NCBI GenBank assembly: GCA_947496705.1
Contig: CANMDW010000001.1
Span: forward strand, 248,001-312,000
Direction: 5' to 3'
Origin: an uncultured Aquimarina sp.
GTDB taxonomy: Bacteria > Bacteroidota > Bacteroidia > Flavobacteriales > Flavobacteriaceae
Length of the DNA: 64,000 nt
How positions within the stretch are numbered: position 1 is the stretch's first letter; each line of letters starts with the position of its first letter. The notes under the pieces are model-generated. The model was not told where the DNA came from, did no database searches, and saw nothing but the letters and a program-made list of their open reading frames with translations. Below are positions 1 to 7,560 of the stretch, one piece after another. The position numbers were made by a program, and so were the translations under genes.

Positions 1-899
1 CGTAAAAGCGCTAGTTTGCCCAGATAAAACTCCCCTAAAATATAGGCCTTTCTGTTTTCAGAATGACTTTTATCCATCAGGGTAAAGCCTTTTACAATAC
101 TATCAAAGGCTTTTTCATATTGTTCTCTAAAGAATAAATTGATACCCTCATTAATAAGAATTTTACCATAAAATCTATTATAGAAATACCCCGGTTTTTG
201 GGCTCGTTTGATTGCCTTTAGGTGGTATACCGAAGAAGTATCCGGATCATTATTATAACGATAAGATTCAGCTAAGGGTATTATTGATTTTAAATATCGA
301 AGTGTATCAGTGGGGCGCCTGCCTTTGACATATGTAAAATATTCTTTAAAAAGAGGTAAAGCCTCTTCATGCTTCCCTATTTCAGTTTTAATACAGGCAA
401 TATTGTGTTTGGTAATGTAGATGAATTTAGTATTCTGTACTTTTTCTGCCAATGCCAAAAGTTTTAGGTAACTATCTAATGCTAAAGCATATTTCCCTTT
501 ATTCATATAAAAACCACCTTTAAAAGAATATCCTCTAATGGTAATATTATGATCTACATCTTTGCTTAATTCGATAGAGCGATTCAGCAACCTTATCTTT
601 TCAGGCTCTTCCTTTGCATAATATGACAACAGCCCATAGGCGTCAGCTATTTTTATGGTATTGTTCTCTGTAATCGCTTTTTTTAAAAAGGTATTTAAGT
701 AGACTTTTGAGGTCAAAGTATCCGGCCATATTTTAAGATAAGTATCATATAATTGATCATAATCCAAAGACTTCAACGAATCTGGAGTCATAAAATTTTC
801 TGCCTGGGCCATACAGAAGTGTATGCCACACACTAAAGAAACACAAAATATCCTCGGCCAAAAGGAAGTAAAAAAGGAGTATGTCTTTTTTGGTTTCAA
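1..899 (-). CDS. TPR-rich exported protein, 5' part (gene runs off the window)
   Basis: Reading leftward from a TTG codon at 899 gives at least 299 codons without a stop. The N-terminus is basic then hydrophobic (KPKKTYSFF, later CVSLVCGIHFCMAQA), a plausible signal peptide cut after AQA. The rest is helical with TPR-like spacing (EKYALALDSYLKLLALAE-type helices, then HEEALPLFKEYF, EQYEKAFDSIVKGF). No in-frame ATG lies between the -7 promoter motif at 937-944 and the signal peptide; the first ATG is after the hydrophobic stretch, so TTG is preferred. In Flavobacteria this architecture is usually the sensor half of a TPR-TM-AraC/LuxR regulator, but the C-terminus lies outside the window, so that role is inference. 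Confidence 0.7.
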   Translation of the reverse strand, partial: MKPKKTYSFFTSFWPRIFCVSLVCGIHFCMAQAENFMTPDSLKSLDYDQLYDTYLKIWPDTLTSKVYLNTFLKKAITENNTIKIADAYGLLSYYAKEEPEKIRLLNRSIELSKDVDHNITIRGYSFKGGFYMNKGKYALALDSYLKLLALAEKVQNTKFIYITKHNIACIKTEIGKHEEALPLFKEYFTYVKGRRPTDTLRYLKSIIPLAESYRYNNDPDTSSVYHLKAIKRAQKPGYFYNRFYGKILINEGINLFFREQYEKAFDSIVKGFTLMDKSHSENRKAYILGEFYLGKLALL

Positions 900-936
900 G
901 GGTTTTTTTCTTTGTCCAACTACATTAAGTATACTA

Positions 937-944
937 CAAAGATA
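937..944 (-). promoter_or_regulatory. -7 promoter element (TATCTTTG) for the TPR gene
   Basis: On the minus strand the sequence is TATCTTTG, an exact TAnnTTTG match, placed about 38 nt before the proposed TTG start at 899. No clear -33 TTTG was found at the expected distance. Confidence 0.5.
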
Positions 945-1043
945 CTGGTTTTCTGTCTTTTGTCTGATTCATAAAAATAAGGCTTAAAAAAATAGCAAGC
1001 AGTAGTTTAACAAAGAAGTTTAAATCACTTCAAAAAAAAACAA

Positions 1044-1068
1044 TCTCGAAATTCTTAGAATTTCGAGA
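1044..1068. promoter_or_regulatory. 11-bp perfect inverted repeat just before the GAF/AraC gene
   Basis: TCTCGAAATTC and GAATTTCGAGA are separated by TTA. The dyad ends 12 nt before the ATG at 1081. It could be an operator in the 5' UTR, an autoregulatory site, or an RNA hairpin that hides the start. There is no T-run after it, so it does not look like a terminator. Confidence 0.5.
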
Positions 1069-1080
1069 AATCCCATTTGC

Positions 1081-2421
1081 ATGCAAGCCGAGAGTCCTCT
1101 TATATTTGAAGGAGACAAAAAATCAAATCCGGTGAATGGTAAGAATAGCATACAGCACAAAATTATACCAAAGGTATCTGCCATTTTGGTATCTGGGGGT
1201 GTATTGCTGATCCTATACGTAGCGTGCTACCATATGCTACAGCTCATTGCCGGAAAATTTACCATAGAAAACACCGTAGCAGTGCTGGTGGTGTGCAACA
1301 TACTGTTATTGTGTGTGGTGGTTGCTTTTCTTATCTATCACATCCTAAAAAAGAGCACACGCACCGTTGTTTGGAAACCTATTTCAGGGGTGTATTTGGA
1401 GATGCTTGCCATGATCGGGAAAACAGGGACAAGGGTTTACAAATGGTGGCTTGCCTATTTAAAACCGAGCAAAGATGTTGAAATGCGGAAAAAGAAGAAT
1501 CGACACGCGGTATCAAGTGACAATATAGCGCTGTTGCAAGATGTTTTTCCGGAAAATGCCCGATTGCAAAATACTCCGGCTGAAGCTATAGGGATCCTTA
1601 GTTATTTTGCCACCTCACTATTCGACAAAAACAAATTGGAAGAGGTGTTGTGGGATATTGTTGAAAACTGCATTTCACAACTGAAACTGGAGGATTGTGT
1701 AATATATGTGGTAGATCCTAGCAGGAATGTCCTGGTGCAAAAAGCAGCCTTTGGAAATAAAAATAATGGAGAAAAAAAGGTAATAAGCACTATCGAGATT
1801 GTCCCGGGCGAAGGAGTGGTAGGCAAGGCAGCCCAATTGGGAGAGGTAGTGTGCGTGCCAGATCTAAGCCAATATCCTCAGTATATAGTCGATGATGCCA
1901 GCAGGCTATCAGAACTGGCAGTACCGGTTTTTATTGACGATGAAGTGGTAGGAGTGCTGGATGCCGAACATTCTCAAAAAAACTTTTTTACAGCAACACA
2001 TATCTTCTTATTTCAATTGATTGCCAAATTGACCGGAAAAAAACTACAACAAATCTATACCAGGAGTATCTCTCATCTCACCAACGATAATGTGTATTTT
2101 AAAGAACTTAATTTCTTAATGAAAGAAGCCAAAATATATAGGGAGCCCTATCTGGGATTAGACAGTATGGCGCAAAAGCTAAATATAAGCAGTAATTATC
2201 TATCGCAACTGGTTAACAAATTGGGCGGCTGCAATTTTACCGATTATGTGAGTAGTTTTAGAATTGAAGATGCAAAATCAAAATTACGAGATCCGAGATT
2301 TGTAAACTATACGGTTATAGATATCGCCCTGGAATCGGGATTTAATTCGAAATCTACCTTTTACAGTACCTTCAAAAAAATGACGGGGATTTCTCCTAAT
2401 AGTTACAGGCAAATGTGCTAA
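1081..2421 (+). CDS. Membrane-anchored GAF-domain AraC-type transcription regulator
   Basis: 446 aa. Two hydrophobic segments (about 31-53 and 65-87) suggest membrane anchoring. A GAF-type domain follows at about 170-320 (GEGVVGKAA, then VPVFIDDEVVGVLDAEH). The last ~100 residues are an AraC HTH: LGLDSMAQKLNISSNYLSQ for the first helix-turn-helix and IALESGFNSKSTFYSTFKK for the second, ending in SPNSYRQ. It probably senses a small ligand or redox state and binds DNA from the membrane; ligand and targets are unknown. Its HTH closely resembles that of the 151-aa protein at 17593. It is divergent from the TPR gene and has a dyad immediately upstream. Confidence 0.8.
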   Translation: MQAESPLIFEGDKKSNPVNGKNSIQHKIIPKVSAILVSGGVLLILYVACYHMLQLIAGKFTIENTVAVLVVCNILLLCVVVAFLIYHILKKSTRTVVWKPISGVYLEMLAMIGKTGTRVYKWWLAYLKPSKDVEMRKKKNRHAVSSDNIALLQDVFPENARLQNTPAEAIGILSYFATSLFDKNKLEEVLWDIVENCISQLKLEDCVIYVVDPSRNVLVQKAAFGNKNNGEKKVISTIEIVPGEGVVGKAAQLGEVVCVPDLSQYPQYIVDDASRLSELAVPVFIDDEVVGVLDAEHSQKNFFTATHIFLFQLIAKLTGKKLQQIYTRSISHLTNDNVYFKELNFLMKEAKIYREPYLGLDSMAQKLNISSNYLSQLVNKLGGCNFTDYVSSFRIEDAKSKLRDPRFVNYTVIDIALESGFNSKSTFYSTFKKMTGISPNSYRQMC

Positions 2422-2426
2422 AAAAA

Positions 2427-2459
2427 GTCCGAATATTTTGAAATTCAAATATCCCGGAC
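2427..2459. terminator. Hairpin after the GAF/AraC gene
   Basis: GTCCG and CGGAC flank an AT-rich near-palindrome (ATTTTGAAATTCAAAT), right after the stop codon. Sister hairpins with the same outline (TCCG, then TTTGAA, TTCAAA) sit near 2905-2938 and, decayed, near 3754-3776. Confidence 0.55.
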
Positions 2460-2958
2460 ATTCATGGATACTTTTCTGGTTATTTTTAGCATCATAAAGT
2501 ATGTGCAAAAAGATCAGTCATGCAACGCTATGATAGCATAAAAGATTGTCGATAGTAAGTAATACATTATTCTATATAGCAAAACTTATGAATTAGTTGT
2601 ATGCAAAATACCAAAAACAATGTAATGATTAGGTTTTTTTGTCCAATTGCTTTTTCATTATCAGGATCCTCATTGTCTAACCTAACAAGGGAAATGAGGG
2701 TCCTTTCTTCAAATTTATTTTCTGACAACATCTTGTCGGTAATTGCAAATTTTTATGAAGTATTGAAAGGATTCATAAACAAGAGGCTTTGTAAAATTCT
2801 TTAAGCTAATTTCTGTACCCACAGTATAAGATACAAAATAAATAAAGATGTAAATGAAGGATTTTGAGATCTCGACACAAAAACAGATAAACCCCTGATA
2901 AAAGATCCGAATACTTTGAATTTCAAACTTTTCGGATACCTGAGTGCCTTACCCTTCC
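2460..2958. other. Gene-poor intergenic stretch with two hairpins
   Basis: About 500 bp with no convincing gene. It contains an imperfect hairpin at 2662-2703 (GGATCCTCATT against AATGAGGGTCC) and a hairpin at 2905-2938 (ATCCGAATACTTTGAA against TTTCAAACTTTTCGGAT). The latter looks like a terminator or insulator in front of the first collagen-like gene. A 67-codon open frame here has no recognisable features. Confidence 0.4.
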
Positions 2959-2966
2959 TAGGTTTG
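2959..2966 (+). promoter_or_regulatory. -7 promoter element (TAGGTTTG) for the first collagen-like gene
   Basis: Exact TAnnTTTG match 29 nt before the ATG at 2995 and downstream of a hairpin, so this copy probably has its own promoter. Confidence 0.5.
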
Positions 2967-2994
2967 TCATTATTAACTTTTAAAAATTAGTAAG

Positions 2995-3624
2995 ATGAAA
3001 GCAACGACAAATTTAGTAAGAAGTATTACTTTTTTATTAGTAATAGGATTGTTTTTTTCCTGTTCTGATGGAGAAGACGGTGCCATAGGGCCGGCAGGGC
3101 AAGATGGGATCAATGGCCAGGATGGTGCAGAAGGCGTAGATGGTACTGATGGCCAGGACGGACAAGATGGAGCCGATGGAGCACCAGGGACAGCCAATGT
3201 TATTTATTCTGATTGGATTTCTGCAGATTTCTTAAGTGGTACCGAAAGTTCTTCAGGGCTAACAAGCTTTGGCTTTGGGGATGATTTTGATCGCGAAGTG
3301 GATGTGGTTCTGGTATATGGCTTCGTGGATTTTATATTAGGTACTGTATACGAACTCCCTTATTTTAATGTAGACGATGCAGAATTTTATAGTGTCACCA
3401 TAGGATCAGGGGTTGGTTTTTTGTCCTTAAGGGTTACAGCACAATCTACTGATGGCGCAGATAAGGATTTCGAGTTTTTTGATTCTTTTCGGTATGTGAT
3501 TATCCCTGGTGGCGTATCAGTTTCGTCCAGCGCAGGTTCCCTCGAGCTTGATGCCAAATCTGCCGAAGACTATAAAAACATGTCCTATCAGGAAATTATT
3601 GAGGTATTTAATATCCCGGAATAA
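2995..3624 (+). CDS. Collagen-like lipoprotein, copy 1
   Basis: 209 aa. The signal peptide ends in a lipobox (LFFSC, Cys at about 23), so it should be lipidated. It is followed by about 14 collagen-type Gly-X-Y triplets from GED to GTA. A ~130-aa globular domain starts with the family motif ANVIYSDW and ends with RYVIIPGG. The C-terminal tail AEDYKNMSYQEIIEVFNIPE is shared by all family members here. The likely location is the cell surface or outer membrane; function is unknown. Bacterial collagen-like proteins are often stalks or adhesins (family knowledge; role here is inference). It is the most divergent and 5'-most member of the tandem family. Confidence 0.8.
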   Translation: MKATTNLVRSITFLLVIGLFFSCSDGEDGAIGPAGQDGINGQDGAEGVDGTDGQDGQDGADGAPGTANVIYSDWISADFLSGTESSSGLTSFGFGDDFDREVDVVLVYGFVDFILGTVYELPYFNVDDAEFYSVTIGSGVGFLSLRVTAQSTDGADKDFEFFDSFRYVIIPGGVSVSSSAGSLELDAKSAEDYKNMSYQEIIEVFNIPE

Positions 3625-3656
3625 TCTTGATAACCAAAATTGTATTTGTATTATGT

Positions 3657-3692
3657 ATAGTGAACAATATGGCTCCCAGTATTGTTCACTAT
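3657..3692. terminator. Perfect 13-bp stem terminator-like hairpin
   Basis: ATAGTGAACAATA pairs with TATTGTTCACTAT across a 10-nt loop, followed by TATTTTAT, 33 bp after the stop of collagen-like copy 1. Confidence 0.7.
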
Positions 3693-3765
3693 TATTTTAT
3701 GAGATAAGTACTATAGAAATTTCTTCTGGAAGAATACAGAAAACCTTAAAAAACATCCGGATTTT

Positions 3766-4197
3766 TTGAAATTCAAACTTTCTGCAAAATATAGACACCG
3801 TTTTAAAACAGATCAAAGAGCAGATCGAGGAGTTGTCATTATAGCTATACCTACAGCAAGAGTATTAATGACCATTTTTCCTACCGGTAAATTTGGGGGT
3901 CTGGTAAATTTGCCTGTCGAAGAGGAACAGGAAGCCTTAGATAATCTGGTATTGCGATTGCAAAGTTTGGGAGAAGACCATCCTTTATTTGTTGAAACCG
4001 ATACGTTGGCAGTTAATATAGAAGCTTCAAAAGCTGCAGTTGCTATATTTGAGGTTGCTACCAAAGCAGTAAAAACGGCACTGACCAAAGAAGAGATGGC
4101 CAAGGCAGCGTTGCGCCAGCAGTATGAAAAGAATTATCTGCAGGCCCGGGATATGTTTAAAAGAAGTCTGGCAGAACGAATTTTCCTTAAATTATAA
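3766..4197 (+). CDS. Hypothetical protein, probably 5'-truncated remnant
   Basis: Up to 143 codons, opening at a TTG (3766) that lies inside a degenerate copy of the TCCG/TTGAAATTC intergenic hairpin; the first ATG is at residue 30. The C-terminal two thirds are Ala/Glu/Lys-rich and helical (EALDNLVLRL, AVNIEASKAAVAIFEVATKAV, KEEMAKAALRQQYEKNYLQARDMFK), suggesting a coiled coil. No signal peptide or known domain is seen. The start falling inside a repeat suggests the 5' end has been replaced. I do not recognise the family. Confidence 0.35.
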   Translation: MKFKLSAKYRHRFKTDQRADRGVVIIAIPTARVLMTIFPTGKFGGLVNLPVEEEQEALDNLVLRLQSLGEDHPLFVETDTLAVNIEASKAAVAIFEVATKAVKTALTKEEMAKAALRQQYEKNYLQARDMFKRSLAERIFLKL

Positions 4198-4219
4198 GGT
4201 TAGTTTCGTCCAAAATATT

Positions 4220-4295
4220 GAACTCATCTTGACTTTTTTGGTTGAACCGAAAAAGAACATTTTTACAGGCAATTATAAAAAGTCAAGATGAGTTC
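4220..4295. repeat. 76-bp mobile-looking hairpin with 19-bp perfect ends
   Basis: GAACTCATCTTGACTTTTT at 4220-4238 is the exact reverse complement of 4277-4295. The ends resemble those of the hairpin at 33953-34018 (GAACTCATTTGAACTTTT). The two copies differ in sequence but each pairs perfectly with itself. No clear target-site duplication is visible here. Confidence 0.6.
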
Positions 4296-4332
4296 TTCTT
4301 ATTAATGGAAGAAAGAGCCGTAAAATCTGGCT

Positions 4333-4760
4333 ACAAAACTTCTTGACGTCCAAAATAGCTCTATTCACCCTCCAAGAAATTTCTTGACGCATAGAATAAG
4401 TAAGATATGGGAGTTTAAGAAATTTCTTGAACCCCGCAAAAGCTTTAATTATCCTTCAAGAAACTTCTTGACGTCTGCAATAGCTTTGTTCGCCCTTCAA
4501 GAAATTTCTTGATGCATAAACTAAGTAATATCTGAGGTCTCAAGAAACTTCTTGAGTTCTGCAGAAGCTCTAATCACCCTTCAAGAAACTTCTTGACATA
4601 TTTTTTTGCTCGATCATGCTTCAAGAAGTTTTGTAGCTCGATTTTACACCTTCTTTTACCTGTCAAGAAGTTTTGTAGCCCGATTTTATACCTCATTTTC
4701 CTCATTACCCCATTTCCTGAAGTAAATTTATCGCTTTGGTGATGCTTCAACAAGTTTTGT
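4333..4760. repeat. Array of ten dyads at about 42-bp pitch
   Basis: The core AAGAAAYTTCTT (often TCAAGAAATTTCTTGA) recurs with centres at 4338.5, 4379.5, 4422.5, 4463.5, 4504.5, 4547.5, 4588.5, 4628.5, 4670.5 and 4754.5. Spacings are 41, 43, 41, 41, 43, 41, 40, 42 and 84 bp. Weaker AGCT dyads fall about midway in several intervals (4358.5, 4442.5, 4483.5, 4567.5), giving a ~21-bp sub-pitch. The later copies drift to AAGAAGTTTTGT. Spacings that are not multiples of three and stops in all frames argue against coding. Confidence 0.75.
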
Positions 4761-5037
4761 AACCGGATTTTTGAGCCATGGGTTGCGGCAAAGTTTGTTG
4801 TGGTTACAAAAAAAACGGGTATTCTACCTTCAAGACAAAGCTTTATAACGATGATGCAACAGTATTGCCCAACAATGTTCTCCCCCCTGGGGTATTGCTC
4901 ACTATTTTTGACCGGATAGCTACTTTTGCGATCGCAGTGATTTGTACCGGCCGTAGACTATAAATTATTAACAGAACTTTAGGAGTTCTGAAGGGCTGAA
5001 ATTCAAAGAATTGGGACTTTTTTAACCTTCTGATTAT

Positions 5038-5045
5038 TAATTTTG
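5038..5045 (+). promoter_or_regulatory. -7 promoter element (TAATTTTG) for the 35-aa membrane peptide
   Basis: Exact TAnnTTTG match 28 nt before the ATG at 5073. The segment GGGACTTTTTTAACC followed by TGATTATTAA is closely repeated before the sister peptide at 6020. Confidence 0.5.
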
Positions 5046-5072
5046 TATCTGGGAAACAAAAAATAAAACATT

Positions 5073-5180
5073 ATGGGAGTATCAAAAGATTTTATGAAGT
5101 CAAACATCTTTAGAATATGCGTATTACTGTATATTTTTATGATGGTATTTCTGCTGTTCTGGGGGGATTATTTGTATTAA
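5073..5180 (+). CDS. Tiny single-span membrane peptide, 35 aa
   Basis: A short gene: a basic/polar N-terminus (MGVSKDFMKSN), then one hydrophobic span (IFRICVLLYIFMMVFLLFWG) and the tail DYLY. Its C-terminal pattern FLLFWG-[DN]-x-L-[YF] recurs in the 37-aa peptide at 6020, and both have the same kind of promoter. Each precedes a collagen-like gene. Two homologous frames with conserved position and promoter support a real gene. Function unknown; a membrane toxin, an anchor or a small regulator are all possible. Confidence 0.5.
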   Translation: MGVSKDFMKSNIFRICVLLYIFMMVFLLFWGDYLY

Positions 5181-5254
5181 CCATACCTGCCTGTAAAGGG
5201 ATTAAGGGGTGAAACAAAATTTCTGCAAACAAGAAATAGTAAAAAACATGCTAC

Positions 5255-5291
5255 AAGTCTCACTTTATTGAAATCCAATAAAATGGGACTT
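5255..5291. terminator. Family hairpin before the broken collagen-like copy
   Basis: AAGTCTCACTTTATTG pairs with CAATAAAATGGGACTT and is followed by a T-run. It belongs to the GTCCCACTTTATTGA hairpin family that lies between collagen-like copies. Confidence 0.65.
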
Positions 5292-5342
5292 TTTTTTGTA
5301 TGCTATACTGAAATTAAGGAGTTATTCTTTAAAACAGAAACC

Positions 5343-5906
5343 ATGAAGGCAAAAACAAGTTTAGTAAAGAGCGTGTTCCTATTGGTATTATCGATGGTTA
5401 TTTTTGGATGCCCTGATGGGCAAGATGGTACTGATGGTTAGGATGGCGATACAGGATCTGCCAATGTGATCTATTCTAGTTGGTTTCCGTCAGGATTTAG
5501 AGAGGATACTCCTGTTTTTAACGATGCACTTGAGATCGATGCTCCCGAAATTACCGAAGAAATTGTAACTACAGGAGGGATTCTGGTATATGGTAGAATA
5601 GAATTATCTGGATTAGGTATAAAAGTAGTACTGTTACCCTATGTCAATTTTCAAGGTGTGCATTTTGAGTATGAATATTTTGAATTATCGGGAATATTGT
5701 TACTTGTTGCCGTAAAGACAGATGGTAGTCCTATAGGAACCAATAATAGGTTTACCGAATTCAGATATTTGATTATCCCGGGTGGGGTTGCCGCAGCAAA
5801 AGTACCAGGAAGTGTGCCCTCGGCCCCTGAAACAGGCTATACTGCAGAAGACTATAAAAAGATGTCGTATGAAGAGCTTACGGCATTATTTAACATTTTA
5901 GAATGA
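5343..5906 (+). pseudogene. Collagen-like lipoprotein, copy 2, interrupted by an in-frame TAG
   Basis: ATG at 5343 starts MKAKTSLVKSVFLLVLS with a lipoprotein-like end (FGC). The collagen segment is only five triplets and contains TAG at 5439-5441, where sister genes have GGTCAGGAT-like codons; a single C-to-T change of CAG explains it. The remaining frame is intact to 5906 and carries ANVIYSSW, YLIIPGG and the tail [20 protein letters not shown]. Either a recent nonsense mutation, a sequencing error, or a copy kept as a recombination donor. Nothing supports readthrough. Confidence 0.75.
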
Positions 5907-5987
5907 TTTTATTAACAAAAAAAAGGATTTACAGGCGCTAATTTGTTAAAATTCAATAAAGAGGGACTCTCTTAATCAGCAGATTAT

Positions 5988-5995
5988 TAGGTTTG
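5988..5995 (+). promoter_or_regulatory. -7 promoter element (TAGGTTTG) for the 37-aa membrane peptide
   Basis: Exact TAnnTTTG match 25 nt before the ATG at 6020, downstream of a decayed family hairpin (TTCAATAAAGAGGGACT). Confidence 0.5.
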
Positions 5996-6019
5996 TATAG
6001 GGAATAAAATTGTAAACAA

Positions 6020-6133
6020 ATGAAAAAAGGGCTTAAAAAACTGACAAAGTATTACAAATTGGGATTGTGGTTATTAATTTATATATTGATTATGATTTTT
6101 CTGTTGTTTTGGGGCAATCATTTATTTCATTAA
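6020..6133 (+). CDS. Tiny single-span membrane peptide, 37 aa
   Basis: MKKGLKKLTKYYK is strongly basic and is followed by one hydrophobic span (LGLWLLIYILIMIFLLFWG) and NHLFH. It is homologous in its C-terminal half to the 35-aa peptide at 5073. The positive-inside rule predicts an N-in topology. No known family; the pair probably arose by duplication together with the collagen-like genes. Confidence 0.5.
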   Translation: MKKGLKKLTKYYKLGLWLLIYILIMIFLLFWGNHLFH

Positions 6134-6760
6134 AAAATTCTTAAAACCGACCCTGCCTTGCCGGCAGCTACGGTGTCCACAAATAGTATAATAAAAGAAC
6201 CGAAAGTTCCTCCCTTGGATTTGAAGGGGCCTGCTGCAGCTACGGTACCCACAAATATTAAAAGGTGTCAAAAACACCCCTGCCCTTCCTCCAGCTCGCC
6301 CACAACAATGTTGTGTCGTCCTCAAGGGGATAGTAATTCCCCCTTTGAAGGGTTATGTCCCAGGAGATGGCAGCATATGTAAATCCCCTCTCCTAAATCC
6401 TCTCCCCAAAGGCCTGCCTAGCCGGCAGGCAGGGGAAAGGACTTTTCCCTGGACAGAAAGCCCTTCCTTTGGAGGGCCTGTCTACCAAGCCAGGTAGAGT
6501 TTGGGGAGGATAAATTGTAACTGTCTTTTGATGGGACATAGCCCTTTGAAGCCTGCCTGCCGGCGAGGCAAGGGGGTTAGGGGGATGTTTTGGCCAAGTT
6601 TTCATCCATAATTTCTACATTCAAAAGATGTGGGTACCGTAGCTGCAACAGAAAGGCCTCGAGGAATTTTTAGATTAAACACCTTTATAGTATAGCCCAT
6701 AGAAAACAAGCGCAGGCAGATGCTATAATTGTCATTGAAAATAGTAAAAACAAACCCCTC
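6134..6760. repeat. GC-rich dispersed-repeat patchwork
   Basis: A ~630-bp stretch far richer in GC than its surroundings, made of inverted repeats such as GGCCTGCCTAGCCGGCAGGC (6410-6429) and GCCTGCCTGCCGGCGAGGC (6550-6568), and CTCTCCTAAATCCTCTCCCC-type motifs. Positions 6298-6351 match 61617-61670 with one mismatch in 54 bp. Open frames in it on both strands are low-complexity (PSSSS, PLQIQG) and are not believable genes. It looks like accumulated REP/REPIN-like intergenic elements. Confidence 0.6.
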
Positions 6761-6761
6761 A

Positions 6762-6803
6762 ACACGTCCCACTTTATTGAATATTCAATAAAGTGGGACG
6801 TGT
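6762..6803. terminator. 42-bp perfect palindrome between collagen-like copies
   Basis: A loopless perfect palindrome (21 bp per arm, centre 6782.5) whose core is GTCCCACTTTATTGAAT. It is the most perfect member of the intergenic hairpin family and lies directly upstream of the -7 element of the next gene. It could act as a terminator, an operator or a recombination end. Confidence 0.7.
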
Positions 6804-6820
6804 TTTATACTACCATCTTT

Positions 6821-6828
6821 TATGTTTG
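6821..6828 (+). promoter_or_regulatory. -7 promoter element (TATGTTTG), collagen-like copy 3
   Basis: Exact TAnnTTTG match 31 nt before the ATG at 6859. The block from the hairpin through this element to the ATG is nearly identical before copies 3, 4 and 5. Confidence 0.55.
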
Positions 6829-6858
6829 TTCTTGTTTAATTTTAAAAAAACAGAAAAC

Positions 6859-7479
6859 ATGAAAGCAATGACAATGGTAATGAGAAGTATGATGGTCGTA
6901 GTGCTATCGGTATTTATTTTTTCCTGCTCTGATGGAGAAGATGGTGCCATTGGGCCGGCGGGTTCTCAAGGAGAACAGGGTACGCAAGGTGAACAAGGTA
7001 CACAAGGCGAGCAAGGTCCACAAGGAGAACAGGGTACGCAAGGCGAGCAGGGAGAAACAGGAACTGCCAATGTGATTTACTCGGATTGGTTGACACCAGA
7101 ATATCAAATTTCAGGTGATAAACAAACGGTCGATTTTAGAGCGGATGAATTGAATACAAGTACTGTAGCAGGAGGAGTTATTATAGTATATGGGCGCGAT
7201 ACTGGCTTCCCGTCCAGTATTTACCCACTTCCTGCGGAATTAGGTGACGATAATGAAAAGTATTCTTATCATTTTGAGGTTAATATAGCAGGGTTTAACA
7301 CATTGAAAATTACAGTAGAAAAAATTATTAGCGGTGATTCAAATTGGACTCTTTCGATAGATAAGTTTAAATACGTGATCATCCCGGGAGGAATTCTTGC
7401 GGCCAAAAACAAATCTGCAGAAGACTATAAAAAGATGTCGTATGATGAGATTACTGCATTGTTTGGCATTCCAAAATAG
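6859..7479 (+). CDS. Collagen-like lipoprotein, copy 3
   Basis: 206 aa from ATG 6859. An upstream extension would start inside the promoter, and the sister genes share this exact start. Signal peptide with lipobox VFIFSC, then about 15 Gly-X-Y triplets dominated by GEQ and GTQ. A variable domain runs from ANVIYSDW to KYVIIPGG, and the tail [20 protein letters not shown] matches copy 4 exactly. The first ~85 bp are almost identical to copies 4 and 5, while the middle is highly diverged, which is a mosaic pattern. Surface location is inferred from the lipobox. Function unknown. Confidence 0.8.
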   Translation: MKAMTMVMRSMMVVVLSVFIFSCSDGEDGAIGPAGSQGEQGTQGEQGTQGEQGPQGEQGTQGEQGETGTANVIYSDWLTPEYQISGDKQTVDFRADELNTSTVAGGVIIVYGRDTGFPSSIYPLPAELGDDNEKYSYHFEVNIAGFNTLKITVEKIISGDSNWTLSIDKFKYVIIPGGILAAKNKSAEDYKKMSYDEITALFGIPK

Positions 7480-7505
7480 ATTTTAGAAAGAAAAAACCTA
7501 TAAAA

Positions 7506-7539
7506 GTCCCACTTTATTGATTTTTCAATAAAGTGGGAC
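7506..7539. terminator. Family hairpin between collagen-like copies 3 and 4
   Basis: GTCCCACTTTATTGA and TCAATAAAGTGGGAC pair perfectly over 15 bp around a TTTT loop. Confidence 0.7.
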
Positions 7540-7560
7540 GTGTTTTATACTACCATCTTT

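Noticed and set aside
2601..2804. 67-codon frame between the regulator and collagen-like genes
   Set aside because: Crosses an imperfect hairpin and has no family resemblance or promoter.
2973..3197. Antisense frame rich in Pro-Ser across the collagen segment
   Set aside because: It is the mirror of the Gly-Asp repeats on the other strand.
4333..4760. CRISPR array
   Set aside because: Repeats are 12-16 bp palindromes without constant repeat length, spacers are related to each other, and there are no cas genes.
4778..4963. 61-codon frame after the 42-bp array
   Set aside because: Composition is unlike the neighbours, no promoter, no recognisable feature.
6122..6605. Several 60-75 codon frames in the GC-rich patch
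   Set aside because: They fall on both strands of dispersed repeats and encode low-complexity sequence.
6793..6858. Upstream extension of collagen-like copy 3
   Set aside because: It would start within the palindrome and cross the promoter; copies 4 and 5 begin at the homologous internal ATG.
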